Positions 10,421 through 19,360 of a DNA stretch of 64,000 nt are shown in pieces (positions within the stretch are counted from its first letter, which is position 1; every line of letters begins with the position of its first letter). The position numbers and the translations under genes were made by a program. This DNA is from Paenibacillus odorifer (GTDB taxonomy: Bacteria; Bacillota; Bacilli; Paenibacillales; Paenibacillaceae), in contig NZ_CP009428.1 of NCBI RefSeq assembly GCF_000758725.1, positions 3,286,001 through 3,350,000 on the forward strand, written 5' to 3'. The notes below the pieces were generated by a model. The model had not been told where the DNA came from, ran no database searches, and saw only the letters and a list, made by a program, of their open reading frames with translations.

Positions 10421-10450
10421 CCGAGTATTACCGAGTATTACCGAGTATTA
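10421..10450. repeat. Three tandem copies of CCGAGTATTA
   Basis: Three exact 10-bp direct repeats, preceded by a partial unit. The last unit contains the stop codon of the cyclase gene (minus strand). Too short and without spacers to be a CRISPR; a slippage-prone microsatellite is the simplest reading. Confidence 0.85.
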
Positions 10451-12340
10451 TCCTTGACCGTATTTTTTTCTGTAATGACTCAATGTGAGTAGTGGCCAGA
10501 TATAGCGGTAACTATGATAATTGGAATAGAAATTACCGGGGAGTCCAGCGCCAGTGGGATAAGAAGTTTTCCAATCCTCTTCATGAATAGACGTGATTAG
10601 TCTTTGAATCCCTTTTTCCACCGCAGCTGTTGGCTCTGGCTGAACGGCAATAATCGCATCAAGTGCCCAGGCGGTTTGTGAAGGTGTGCTTTCTCCTAAA
10701 GGAACATATTGTAGAAGCCGGTCGCTGTGACAAGACTCCCCCCAACCGCCGTCCGAGTTCTGAATGCTTAGAAGCCACTTCACTCCTTTTTGCAAAGTAT
10801 CATGATTTATAGGGAGCCTAACAGCCTGCAGGCCTGTTAATGATGCCCAAGTGCCATAAATATAACAAACACCCCATCTTCCATACCACGAACCATCCTT
10901 CTCCTGATGTTGAATCAGCCATTTCGTACCCCGTTTAATGAACTCGTGTTGTGTATTTAAACCAGCGAAGTTTCCGAGAAACTCCAAAGTTCGTCCGGTA
11001 AGATCTGCTTCCGAAGGATCAATGGCTGCAGATTTAGCACCATCGATAGCGAGCCATGTGAGCATTTCTTTATTGGTGTTTTTTTCGAATGCCGGCCAGC
11101 CGCCGTCGTTATTTTGCATCGATAGGACCCAATTCAGACCGCGATTCCATGATTCCAGATATGAAGGGTGAATTGTTGATAAGCTTCGGATGGCTCGCAA
11201 GGCTGCCGTTGTATCATCTACGTCCGGATTGATTGTATTGGACTCAGAGAATCCCCACCCACCGGGAACTGTATCCGGATTATGGATGCTCCAATCAGCA
11301 GTTTGATGATGCTGTTTATCCAGAAGATAAGCTGCAGCGTGTTTTATTCCTTTGTGATCAACCGGAATTTGAGCCTCTTGTAAAGCATAGGAGATTAACG
11401 CTGTATCCCATATTGTAGATGGAGAGTTTTGAATTGTAGTTTTATGATTTGATTGGCATTGCAGCGCGGTGAGCCCTTGAATGGCCTGTGTAATTATTGG
11501 ATGCTGCCGATCATAATCGAGAGCAAGCAGGGCAAAAACCATAAGAATTGTACTGCTGGCATAGCTGTAAAAGGTACCGTCGGATTCGATTCGCTGGAGC
11601 ATATATTGCTCTGCTTTGTTTTTGGCAGCTTCATGTATGTAGTGTGGACTCCCGAGTAATCTGCTCAAACCCATTTGAATAACATCCTGCAGCTCCTGAT
11701 ATCCACGGGTAGGCGATTCATCTGCATCCAACCGTGTCTCCATAAGATCTGACAGATCAGGAGCATGGGCTGTAGTGATCGAAAATCGCCGATCGGCCAT
11801 AATGAGCATAGGAGTGAGGTGTACCCTAGAGTAGCCAGAGAATTCGAAATAGTTAATAGGGAAGTAAGACGGAAACAAAAGCACCTCCAGTGGAATCGAA
11901 GAAATTGCTAAAGGCCACTTGCTTTGACCCGTTGCGGCGAGAATGACTCTAGTTAAGATACTTGTGACTTTGCCTAATCCATCTTTAGACAGTATATAAC
12001 GCTTAGCACGCTGTATTGGCTCGTCTGTTATCTTACTGTACCCAGAGTAGAGCAGGGCATAATAAGCTTCGACCGATGTGGATAAGTTCCCAGCTTCTTC
12101 GTCCTTATATAACTGCCAGAAACCCTCTCGCTGTTGTGCGTCAAGAATGCGTTCATGTAGCTGCCGAATGAGGGTTTCATTCTGTTGGTTCAACACCCTA
12201 AAGAGAATGATCATATAAGCATCGATCACAATCCCGTTCTCAAAACAAAAATGCCATGAGCCGTCATCCTTCTGCTGTTGTAGCAAGAACGTTGTCAAAC
12301 GTTCGATTTCTTCATCTACTTTTCTTAGTATATCCGTCAT
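10448..12340 (-). CDS. sqhC: Squalene-hopene cyclase family (sporulene synthase-like)
   Basis: 630 residues when started at the ATG at 12340, which has GGAGG ten bases upstream; a longer frame would add 20 unlikely residues. It shows repeated QW-type motifs (for example QQKDDGSWH, QNNDGGWPAF, QNSDGGWGES) and the protonating DXDD motif as DVDD at residues 373-376, close to the position in known squalene-hopene cyclases. In Bacillus subtilis the similarly sized SqhC converts linear C35 terpenes to sporulenes found in spores. Hopanoid synthesis from squalene is the alternative; no squalene synthase lies nearby, which favours the sporulene role. Membrane-associated, acting on lipid substrate. Confidence 0.85.
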   Translation of the reverse strand: MTDILRKVDEEIERLTTFLLQQQKDDGSWHFCFENGIVIDAYMIILFRVLNQQNETLIRQLHERILDAQQREGFWQLYKDEEAGNLSTSVEAYYALLYSGYSKITDEPIQRAKRYILSKDGLGKVTSILTRVILAATGQSKWPLAISSIPLEVLLFPSYFPINYFEFSGYSRVHLTPMLIMADRRFSITTAHAPDLSDLMETRLDADESPTRGYQELQDVIQMGLSRLLGSPHYIHEAAKNKAEQYMLQRIESDGTFYSYASSTILMVFALLALDYDRQHPIITQAIQGLTALQCQSNHKTTIQNSPSTIWDTALISYALQEAQIPVDHKGIKHAAAYLLDKQHHQTADWSIHNPDTVPGGWGFSESNTINPDVDDTTAALRAIRSLSTIHPSYLESWNRGLNWVLSMQNNDGGWPAFEKNTNKEMLTWLAIDGAKSAAIDPSEADLTGRTLEFLGNFAGLNTQHEFIKRGTKWLIQHQEKDGSWYGRWGVCYIYGTWASLTGLQAVRLPINHDTLQKGVKWLLSIQNSDGGWGESCHSDRLLQYVPLGESTPSQTAWALDAIIAVQPEPTAAVEKGIQRLITSIHEEDWKTSYPTGAGLPGNFYSNYHSYRYIWPLLTLSHYRKKYGQG

Positions 12341-12401
12341 TTTTTGGGTTCCTCCGAAGGCATCATTTTTAACATTATATGAAGTCGGAGAACAGGTCAT
12401 G

Positions 12402-12442
12402 AAAAGAGCTGCTTAGTCGCTTTTACGCAACTTTGCAGCTCT
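12402..12442 (-). terminator. Terminator of the osmC-like gene
   Basis: AGAGCTGC and GCAGCTCT arms around a 22-nt loop, followed by a U-run when read on the minus strand. It lies between the OsmC gene and the cyclase gene, so the two are probably transcribed separately. Confidence 0.6.
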
Positions 12443-12460
12443 CTTAGCATTATAAAACGG

Positions 12461-12907
12461 TTAATTTTCAATCACAATACGATGTAGCTTGAGATTAACC
12501 GGAGCAGCAATGGTGTCACCTACAGGGCATTTACTCTCCAGAAATTGTACGAACTGTTCGACCTTCTCAGCAGGGGATGGAGTCTTTATGTAGAATGTAT
12601 ACCGAATATCGGAATAGCCAGGACGTACTTCAGAGCGGTTGAAGAATCCGTCGAGATCCAAGTCACCTTCCACATCTACTCTGAAATCTTCAAGCTCCAC
12701 CTCAAATTTAGAGGCGTAGACCCGAGCTACAATGGATTGGCAGGCACCCAAAGAAGCGAGCAAAGCTTCAACAGGATTCATTCCTGTATCCGTACCCCCT
12801 AGACTTGTCGGTTCGTCGATGACCAGCTCGAATTGTCTTACATTAGTAACGACCCTAACGCCGTCTTGCAAATGAGCAGTTGCTTTGAAAGTTTGAACAT
12901 TTGGCAT
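12461..12907 (-). CDS. OsmC/Ohr-family peroxiredoxin-like protein
   Basis: 148 residues, start supported by GAAGGAG. The two family cysteines are present: Cys56 in SLGACQS and Cys127 in ESKCPVGD. In OsmC/Ohr proteins these form the reactive pair that reduces organic hydroperoxides at the cost of lipoyl or thiol donors in the cytoplasm. The sequence is closer to the general OsmC branch (YhfA-like) than to Ohr, since the Ohr-specific N-terminal pattern is absent. It is followed by its own terminator. Confidence 0.85.
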   Translation of the reverse strand: MPNVQTFKATAHLQDGVRVVTNVRQFELVIDEPTSLGGTDTGMNPVEALLASLGACQSIVARVYASKFEVELEDFRVDVEGDLDLDGFFNRSEVRPGYSDIRYTFYIKTPSPAEKVEQFVQFLESKCPVGDTIAAPVNLKLHRIVIEN

Positions 12908-13061
12908 GTGTTTACACTCCTTCTTCTGGATAAACCAAGTATGATTTAATGTTTCTTATTGTTTGTAATCCTGAGTAATTAACTAGGAAATGTATAGATT
13001 ATAGTTCTATTCTGTATACCCGTCAATACATGATTAAAATAATAGATAGGAGGCAGCTAGA

Positions 13062-13733
13062 GTGTCAATCGAAATTGAGAGCTATTTGGACTATCCTATG
13101 GTTGCAATTCCAGGGGGAGAAATAGAATTAAGAGACGATCGGATAAAGCGTAGATGGAAAGCAGAAATCAAACCGTTTCTTCTTGCACCTTATCCTGTAA
13201 CTGTGGATCTATACAATGCTATAATTAATAACTCATCTCATGGAGATCTAAAACCGGTTGTGAATATTTCATGGTTTGAAGCCATCTCTTTTTGCAATCT
13301 GCTTTCCCAGAAAGCTGGATTTATAGAAGCTTATACTATAGGTGAAGATGGTAAACTCATTACTTGGGATAAGGAAACAAACGGATATCGACTTTCAACA
13401 GAAGCAGAGTGGCAATATGCATGTAAAGCAGGAACTTCCGGTTATCAATATGGAGAACTGGATAAAATTGCTTGGTATAATGAAAATTCAGGTGGCGAAC
13501 TCCACGAAATAGGACAAAAGGAACCCAATGCTTGGGGACTTTATGATATGTTAGGAAATGTATGGGAATGGTGCTGGGATTTATATGATGAACAAGTGTA
13601 TGGCTCCTATCGAATTTTTCGGGGAGGCAGCTGGGCAGAAGAGGACAGAGGATGTGGAGCCACATGCCGCCGTCGTAGTCATCCAACATTTAGCGTAGAT
13701 GATCTTGGCTTCCGTCTTGCCCGGTCTTATTAA
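13062..13733 (+). CDS. SUMF1/FGE-fold protein, lacks one catalytic cysteine
   Basis: 223 residues after TAGGAGG. The formylglycine-generating-enzyme (C-type lectin-like) fold is clear from YPVTVDLYNA, YRLSTEAEWQYACKAG, GLYDMLGNVWEWCWD, FRGGSWAEE and LGFRLARS. True sulfatase-activating FGEs have a copper-binding cysteine pair five residues apart after GGS. Aligned by eye, the first of that pair is replaced by an acidic residue here, while a later Cys (in GCGATC) is kept. It therefore probably is not a sulfatase activator, and no sulfatase is in the window. Function unknown; it is directly upstream of a small His-rich protein gene and likely co-transcribed. Confidence 0.75.
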   Translation: MSIEIESYLDYPMVAIPGGEIELRDDRIKRRWKAEIKPFLLAPYPVTVDLYNAIINNSSHGDLKPVVNISWFEAISFCNLLSQKAGFIEAYTIGEDGKLITWDKETNGYRLSTEAEWQYACKAGTSGYQYGELDKIAWYNENSGGELHEIGQKEPNAWGLYDMLGNVWEWCWDLYDEQVYGSYRIFRGGSWAEEDRGCGATCRRRSHPTFSVDDLGFRLARSY

Positions 13734-13774
13734 TGGGCCATACATTTGTAATCAGAGTTAGAGGAGGAAATAAC

Positions 13775-14116
13775 ATGCGCGAAGGACACATAGAAAAGCA
13801 CAGTTATAACGAGCATCGAGAATACGGAGAGCATGGAGAAATGAATATAAATGGAGTCAAGGAGGGTTCGGAGCATCCTCACAAAAGCGCTCAGACCTTT
13901 CGTCGTGCTAGGGCTATCGCATTTTTGGACAAGCTAATGATTAATCGTTCGGCGTTGCAGCAGCAGCTAAAAGAGTCAGAGGTTGAAACGACAAAACAAG
14001 TCATTAGTGGTGAACTAAAAGCTACGGAAGCGATCATCGATGAGTTCATACATATGTTTCAGATTCATGAGATAACTTCTGATAAAAGAGAAAACTTTAA
14101 TTTGGATAGAACCTAA
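13775..14116 (+). CDS. Small His-rich N-terminus protein, paralogue of 21158-21523
   Basis: 113 residues, starting at ATG after a strong AGAGGAGG; an upstream in-frame start would ignore that site. I do not recognise a named family. The N-terminus (about 1-35) is rich in His, Glu and Gly, and the rest is a conserved helical segment containing QTFRRARAIAFLDKL and SGELKATEAIIDEF. The gene at 21158-21523 encodes a paralogue sharing about two thirds of that segment. The His-rich tail might bind metal; that is inference. It lies 41 bp after the SUMF1-fold gene and is followed by a good terminator. Confidence 0.7.
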   Translation: MREGHIEKHSYNEHREYGEHGEMNINGVKEGSEHPHKSAQTFRRARAIAFLDKLMINRSALQQQLKESEVETTKQVISGELKATEAIIDEFIHMFQIHEITSDKRENFNLDRT

Positions 14117-14170
14117 GCCACTCAGCTATATAGAGGTGTTTATGCCCTAGGTTTTGATATGAATGAAAAA

Positions 14171-14206
14171 AGAAGACTTCTGAAGAAATCAGAGGTCTTC
14201 TTTATG
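14171..14206 (+). terminator. Terminator after the small His-rich gene
   Basis: AGAAGACTTCTGA pairs with TCAGAGGTCTTCT (one G-U pair), 5-7 nt loop, then TTT. Ends the SUMF1-fold/small-protein unit. Confidence 0.75.
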
Positions 14207-14254
14207 TGTAGTTAATAAAGAAAAATGTCTAATGTAAAGAGAATACATCATAAA

Positions 14255-14268
14255 GTAAAACGCTTTCA
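14255..14268. promoter_or_regulatory. cre-like site before sugar ABC operon
   Basis: GTAAAACGCTTTCA fits the cre consensus at 12 of 14 positions (first two differ). It lies about 70 bp upstream of the binding-protein gene, near a possible TATAAT at about 14293, consistent with catabolite repression of sugar import. Confidence 0.4.
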
Positions 14269-14336
14269 TGTTCACTTGATAAATTGATTTATATAATTAG
14301 TCCTGTAAGCAATATAAAAATGGGGGGCGAAAAAGA

Positions 14337-15692
14337 ATGAAAAAAGTCAACAAAAAAAGGATGAACCTAACTCTAACAGTGTTGATGGCTATGTCCATGC
14401 TTATCACTGCTTGTGGTGGGAACAACGGGAATAACGTGAATTCCGAGGCTAATGCAAACGCAGGCAATACGGGAAAAACAACTGCGGCGGAAGAGAAGCT
14501 CAAGATTACCATGTGGTCTCAATTCGCGGATCCAAATTCTAAAGATGGTGGGTTTGTTGGTTTTTATAAAGCACTTGAGGCAACCAAGGCTAAATTCCCT
14601 AATGTAGAAATCGAGCATGTAGGTGTTGGGGGCGAATCTTATAAAACAAAAGTGAAAGCGGCTTCAGCAGCCAATGAACTGCCCGACATTTTTTACACCT
14701 GGGGTGGCGGATTCTCTGAGCCATTTATAGCGGGGAACCGGATTCTGTCCATTGATGATCTCGCAAAAGATGGAACGCTGGACCAAATCGTACCAGGTAC
14801 GACAGACAATTTCGTCTTCGATAGCAAGCTTTACGGTCTGCCGATCAATATAGCTACTGCTCAAATGTACGTTAATAAAGAACTATTTGAGCAAGCAGGA
14901 GCAAAAATTCCGGAAACATGGGATGAGCTTGTTGCTGCGATTGAAGCACTAAAAGCAAAAGGTATTCAGCCGATTGCACTTGGGGCTAAAGACAGATGGC
15001 CAGCCATGCAATGGAACGCGATTCTAGCCATCCGGATGGCAGGCGTGGATGCTGTAAATGCCGCTTTAACGAAAACAGGATCATTCGACACACCTGAATT
15101 CACAGAAGCTGCTGCGAAATACAAACAATTGATTGATGCGGACTCCTTCGGCAAACATTTTGTTGGAACTTCTTATGATGACGCGACAAATATGTTCCTA
15201 TCAGGCAAAGCAGCTATGATGTTCATGGGTGCTTGGGTCAACGGACAGATTGAAGATGATAACTCTCTGGTCAAAGGTAAAGTGGTACCGATTAAATTCC
15301 CAACCATTCCAGGGGGGAAAGGAAATGCTGACGAGTGGTTCGGAGGTTCGGGTGAAACATTCGTGCTCAATGCCGATCTGAAAAACAAGGAAAGAATATG
15401 GGAAGTATACAAGTTCTTTATTGAGACCATGTCTAAAGAAGTATTTCTGGCTGGTTCAGGCTCCTCAGCATGGAAAGTTGATGTAGGTGACACTTCTCAA
15501 ATGAATCCACTGGCTCTGCAAATTGGTGAATTGTCTTCTTCAGCAACAGGTTTCTCCTACTGGTGGGATCAAATGCTGAATGGTAATGACACTGAATCTA
15601 TGTTCGGCTCGCTGATGAAATTCGTTGCCGGAAAAACAACACCTGAAGACTACACGAAAGAATTACAGAGCAAGGTCAATCAAGGACAATAA
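14337..15692 (+). CDS. Sugar ABC transporter substrate-binding lipoprotein (family 1)
   Basis: 451 residues with a lipoprotein signal: basic start, hydrophobic run and lipobox LITAC with Cys26 as the acylation site. A low-complexity Gly/Asn/Ala linker follows, then a family-1 extracellular solute-binding domain (LKITMWSQF, NAILAIRMAG, GKAAMMFMGAW). It should sit on the outer membrane face and deliver a sugar or oligosaccharide to the two permeases downstream. Ligand not predictable; no glycosidase is in this operon. A strong hairpin in the gap after the gene probably raises its level relative to the permeases. Confidence 0.88.
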   Translation: MKKVNKKRMNLTLTVLMAMSMLITACGGNNGNNVNSEANANAGNTGKTTAAEEKLKITMWSQFADPNSKDGGFVGFYKALEATKAKFPNVEIEHVGVGGESYKTKVKAASAANELPDIFYTWGGGFSEPFIAGNRILSIDDLAKDGTLDQIVPGTTDNFVFDSKLYGLPINIATAQMYVNKELFEQAGAKIPETWDELVAAIEALKAKGIQPIALGAKDRWPAMQWNAILAIRMAGVDAVNAALTKTGSFDTPEFTEAAAKYKQLIDADSFGKHFVGTSYDDATNMFLSGKAAMMFMGAWVNGQIEDDNSLVKGKVVPIKFPTIPGGKGNADEWFGGSGETFVLNADLKNKERIWEVYKFFIETMSKEVFLAGSGSSAWKVDVGDTSQMNPLALQIGELSSSATGFSYWWDQMLNGNDTESMFGSLMKFVAGKTTPEDYTKELQSKVNQGQ

Positions 15693-15698
15693 TCTGCG

Positions 15699-15727
15699 TC
15701 AGGCGGCGAGAATTGTTCGCCGCCTGA
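15699..15727 (+). promoter_or_regulatory. Intercistronic mRNA hairpin after binding-protein gene
   Basis: TCAGGCGGCGA pairs perfectly with TCGCCGCCTGA, GC-rich, without a T-run. Placed between binding protein and first permease, it likely protects the upstream mRNA end or partly attenuates readthrough. Confidence 0.6.
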
Positions 15728-15750
15728 TCGATTTAAAGGTGGAGTGAAGC

Positions 15751-16650
15751 ATGCATCAAGTATTCGGAAACAAAAAGGCTATCGCCGTATTTGTTGTTCC
15801 TGCTTTGATTTTATACATTCTTGTTGGTTTTTTCCCGATCCTTCAGTCCATGTATTACAGTCTGCTGGACTGGGATGGGATTCAACCGGCTAAATTTATC
15901 GGTTTAGCTTCTTATAAGGATTTATTTTTTACAGATACGTACGGCATGGATTTTAATCATTCGATACTTAATACGTTGTATCTGGCAGTTCTTTCTGTTT
16001 TCATGCAACTTCCGATAGCTCTGGTGCTCGCTCTGGTTCTTGCCAGAGGGGTCTGGGGTGAAAAGCTGTATCGTACTTTGTATTTCATTCCAGTCTTGGT
16101 ATCCTCCTCTGTCATCGGCGTTATGTTTCTGAAAATCTATCAGCCTGAATATGGCTTGCTGAATACGATACTCAATCAACTAGGCTTGTCCTCCTGGACA
16201 CATGATTGGTTAACGGAAAGCGGAACAGCACTAATAAGTGTTATGATTCCAATCGTTTGGCAATATATCGGCTACCATATGCTTCTAATGTACGCTGCCA
16301 TCAAAGGGATACCTGAAGATTTGTACGAGGCTGCAAAAATTGACGGAGCATCAAGTATAAGAACCGCCTTCTCTATTACCATTCCACTTATCTCACCGAT
16401 CCTGAAGGTATGCGTCATATTTGCTGTTTTGGGATCATTAAAGTTTTTCGATTTAGTCTTCATTATGACCAATGGCTACCCTACACCGGAAACTAGTGTT
16501 CCAAGTACATTGATGTATTCATCGATTTTTAATCGCAATATGTATGGGTACGGCAGTGCGATGGCCGTGTTTATGGTTGTGGAATGTCTCTTTTTCTACT
16601 TAGTTCTACAAAAACTGATCAGAACCTACGATGATAAGGAGGAGAGCTAA
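15751..16650 (+). CDS. Sugar ABC transporter permease, MalF/UgpA type
   Basis: 299 residues with six predicted membrane segments and the EAA loop that contacts the ATPase (DLYEAAKIDGASSIRTAFSITIPL, residues about 190-213, where EAA and the invariant Gly are visible). Start follows GGTGGAG. It overlaps the next permease by the TAATG junction. No ATPase gene is in the operon; Gram-positive CUT1 importers usually share a general MsmX-type ATPase encoded elsewhere. Confidence 0.88.
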   Translation: MHQVFGNKKAIAVFVVPALILYILVGFFPILQSMYYSLLDWDGIQPAKFIGLASYKDLFFTDTYGMDFNHSILNTLYLAVLSVFMQLPIALVLALVLARGVWGEKLYRTLYFIPVLVSSSVIGVMFLKIYQPEYGLLNTILNQLGLSSWTHDWLTESGTALISVMIPIVWQYIGYHMLLMYAAIKGIPEDLYEAAKIDGASSIRTAFSITIPLISPILKVCVIFAVLGSLKFFDLVFIMTNGYPTPETSVPSTLMYSSIFNRNMYGYGSAMAVFMVVECLFFYLVLQKLIRTYDDKEES

Positions 16651-17489
16651 TGACAACAACACATAACCGCCGCTGGCCAAAGGTTGTTTTGCAGCTTGCG
16701 TTTCTAATCTTCGCCGTTATTCAATTGTATCCGCTCGTGTGGCTTGTATTTTCATCCTTTAAAACAAACTTAGAAATTACAGGCTCAAATGTGATGGGCT
16801 TGCCTAATGAGTGGCGGTGGGCGAATTACGACTACGCACTTTTTAAGGCGAATATCGCACGTAACTTTTTGAACAGCCTTATGTATACAACGGTAACTGT
16901 CATTATTTCTGCTCTGTTATCGGCAATGGTTTCTTTTGCTGTCGCAAGAATGAAGTGGAAGCTTAATAATGTGGTGCTTACTTTCTTTATGCTGGGATTG
17001 ATGATCCCCGTACATGCTACGCTGCTACCTGTCTTTCAGATGTTAAAAATGACAAGTTTGCTGAATACACCGTGGGCTTTAATCATTCCTTATACCGTTA
17101 GTGCACTTCCTACTACAATCTTTATCATGATTGGTTTTTTTAGAGCGCTGCCAGGGGAGTTGGAAGAAGCCAGCGTTGTAGACGGCTGCAATATTTATCA
17201 GGTTTTTTTCCGTATTATGCTTCCGCTTGTAAAGCCGGCTATCGTAACCACTTCCATCTTTACTTTTTTATCCGCTTGGAACGAACTGATGTTTGCTAAT
17301 ACGTTCATTAATGATCCTGACTTAGCAACAATTACCGTCGCCATCAATTCGTTTAAAAGTGCCTATGCCACAGAATTCGGACCTATGTTCGCAGGAATGG
17401 TTGTGGCTACACTACCCATGATCATTATCTACTTGTTCCTAAGTAACCAAGTCCAAAAAAGCATTATTGCCGGGGCAGTTAAGGGCTAA
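16650..17489 (+). CDS. Sugar ABC transporter permease, MalG type
   Basis: 279 residues, about six membrane segments. The EAA loop appears as LEEASVVDGCNIYQVFFRI near residue 170-190. ATG overlaps the stop of the upstream permease and is preceded by AAGGAGG, indicating translational coupling. Pairs with the preceding permease to form the channel of a CUT1 carbohydrate importer. Confidence 0.88.
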   Translation: MTTTHNRRWPKVVLQLAFLIFAVIQLYPLVWLVFSSFKTNLEITGSNVMGLPNEWRWANYDYALFKANIARNFLNSLMYTTVTVIISALLSAMVSFAVARMKWKLNNVVLTFFMLGLMIPVHATLLPVFQMLKMTSLLNTPWALIIPYTVSALPTTIFIMIGFFRALPGELEEASVVDGCNIYQVFFRIMLPLVKPAIVTTSIFTFLSAWNELMFANTFINDPDLATITVAINSFKSAYATEFGPMFAGMVVATLPMIIIYLFLSNQVQKSIIAGAVKG

Positions 17490-17593
17490 AGCAATGGGAT
17501 AGGAATCCTTCGAAAAATGCTATACTAGTTTCGTATTGAAGTAGCTATAAATAAAAGTCCGTATTCGCTTAATTGTCGGCCAGGAGGTTACCG

Positions 17594-19360
17594 ATGAGGT
17601 TTGCACGTATCCGATCACAAATCGTTTTTTACTACTTGGCTTTATTAGTGGTTTCCATGATTGCAAGCGGTATTATGTACCAACGAATCAATGAGAAATT
17701 CACCGAGGAAAAGGTAGGTGAGGTATCGCTTCAAACCTTAAACGCCATGAATTCCGGAATCGAATCACTTCTTGACAGCACGAATAATTATTCCAAGATG
17801 ATCGTGTCGAACAACACAGTTCAGGAAATTTTGGGCAGTGATCTGGCGGGTAACGACATCGGGATTTTAACTTACAAGCTAGAGGTGGCTCTGTCAGATT
17901 TTATGCTCGCAGAGCCCTCTATCTCTTCTGTTTATCTATTCGATAATGCAGGACGTAAGTTTGCGATTGATTTGCAGTCTGCAAAACCGATCAGAACGGA
18001 TGGGATCGAGTCAGCGGAATGGTACTCCGAGGCGGTCGCCTTGGACGGAAAAGCAATTTGGAGGAAAAATGCCGGAGGTATCTTCAATTTTGAGACGAAG
18101 GAACCCCAGCAGGATCCACAATATATTTCTCTGATTCGCATCGTAAACGACATGAACACTTCCAAGAAAATAGGAGTATTAGTCGTGAACATTACCGTTC
18201 AGGAGCTGAAAAAAAGCTATGAACGTTCGATCAACGATAATAAACCTGATTTAATGATCGAAACTGGATATGAGACACTCCTTGATTTTACAAGGCCTGA
18301 ATTATCGACTTATACAAACTCTTCTATGCTTGATGTGCCGCTCGGCAGTAGCAAAATCGTAAAGATCAAAGATCATAATTATCTGATCTCTTCTCTGGTT
18401 TCAATGGATCGTGGTTGGAAGTTTACTAGCGCTCAGCCTCTGGGGGAATGGGAAAGCCCCTATCGTCAATTTAATCTAATGCTGTTAATGATTATGTTGT
18501 TTAATTTCATTTCTATATTTTTAGGTTCCGTCTGGATTTCTAGATTCATTACAACACCTATTTTACATATGCTGCGATCCATGAAAAAAGTGGAGATTGG
18601 AGAGTTCAGTTTGGTTCGGTACGAGGCAAGAACTGATGAACTGAACCAGTTGAAAGATAGGTATAACAATATGATTATGACCATTGAGCAAGCGCTGAAG
18701 CGGGAGAAAGAAGAACAGAAATTGATTCGGAAACTCGAATTGGATATTTTGCAGCAGCAAATTAAACCACATTTTTTATATAACACGTTAGAATCAGCTG
18801 GCTATTTAACTTTGTCAGGAAATAATAATGAGGCGTACCAGATTATTTCTGAGCTTGCAGCCTTCTATCGTCAGAGTCTTAGTAAGGGCAGTGATGTAGT
18901 AACGTTAAGAGAAGAAGTAGAGATCACTAAAAGTTATTTGAGTATACAAAATATTCGCTATCCAGAAATTTTCACCAGTGAAATTGAGGTGCCGGAAGAA
19001 GCTGAGTATGTTCGGATACCCAAATTGACGCTTCAGCCGCTTGTAGAAAATGCGCTTTATCATGGTATTCGCCCTTTAGGGGAGTGTGGTAAGATTCGCA
19101 TCCTTGCCCGAATTCAGGGGAATCGACTGAAGCTAGTCGTGGAAGATGATGGTGTGGGGATGAATGAAGACAAACGTCGGGAAATGCAAGCTGAGCCCTA
19201 TGGGCAAAATGAGTCCAGTTTTGGGTTGCGCGGTACTTTGATGCGTCTGAAGCTGTACTATGGGGCGGACATGAATTGTAGTTTGGTCAGTGCACCGGGA
19301 GAAGGAACTCGGATTGAATTGGAACTACCGCTTGAGGAGGGGAATAGTCATGGAGCTTGA
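17594..19360 (+). CDS. YesM-type sensor histidine kinase
   Basis: 588 residues from the ATG after CAGGAGG; an in-frame TTG 21 bases upstream would swallow that site. One membrane helix near residues 12-32, an extracellular sensing region of about 255 residues, a second helix near 290-312, HAMP, then the HisKA_7TM-like kinase domain with His393 in QQIKPHFLYNT and ATP-binding motifs LVENALYHG and EDDGVGM. It probably senses a sugar or the loaded binding protein outside and signals to the regulator next to it, whose gene overlaps its 3' end by 11 bp. Confidence 0.88.
   Translation: MRFARIRSQIVFYYLALLVVSMIASGIMYQRINEKFTEEKVGEVSLQTLNAMNSGIESLLDSTNNYSKMIVSNNTVQEILGSDLAGNDIGILTYKLEVALSDFMLAEPSISSVYLFDNAGRKFAIDLQSAKPIRTDGIESAEWYSEAVALDGKAIWRKNAGGIFNFETKEPQQDPQYISLIRIVNDMNTSKKIGVLVVNITVQELKKSYERSINDNKPDLMIETGYETLLDFTRPELSTYTNSSMLDVPLGSSKIVKIKDHNYLISSLVSMDRGWKFTSAQPLGEWESPYRQFNLMLLMIMLFNFISIFLGSVWISRFITTPILHMLRSMKKVEIGEFSLVRYEARTDELNQLKDRYNNMIMTIEQALKREKEEQKLIRKLELDILQQQIKPHFLYNTLESAGYLTLSGNNNEAYQIISELAAFYRQSLSKGSDVVTLREEVEITKSYLSIQNIRYPEIFTSEIEVPEEAEYVRIPKLTLQPLVENALYHGIRPLGECGKIRILARIQGNRLKLVVEDDGVGMNEDKRREMQAEPYGQNESSFGLRGTLMRLKLYYGADMNCSLVSAPGEGTRIELELPLEEGNSHGA

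Larger units (their letters stand above)
9471..10447. other. 977-bp non-coding region between converging genes, rich in repeats
   Basis: No gene is supported here. From left to right it contains a small hairpin right after spoVB (9474-9492), repeat family A copy 1 (9590-9776), a perfect 14-bp hairpin (9878-9918), repeat family B copy 1 (10036-10241), a further imperfect hairpin with CAGAGCA/TGCTCTG arms (about 10322-10361), and three tandem 10-bp units reaching the stop of the cyclase gene. Confidence 0.7.

Noticed and set aside
9471..10447. Insertion sequence remnant in the long gap after spoVB
   Set aside because: No transposase fragment in any frame and no target duplications recognised; the content is repeats and hairpins.
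10421..10450. Tandem 10-bp repeats as a CRISPR
   Set aside because: Units are contiguous, only 10 bp and three in number, without spacers or cas genes.
13733..13774. Upstream start for the small His-rich protein
   Set aside because: It would begin right at the stop of the preceding gene with no ribosome site, while a strong AGAGGAGG precedes the ATG at 13775, and the paralogue begins the same way.
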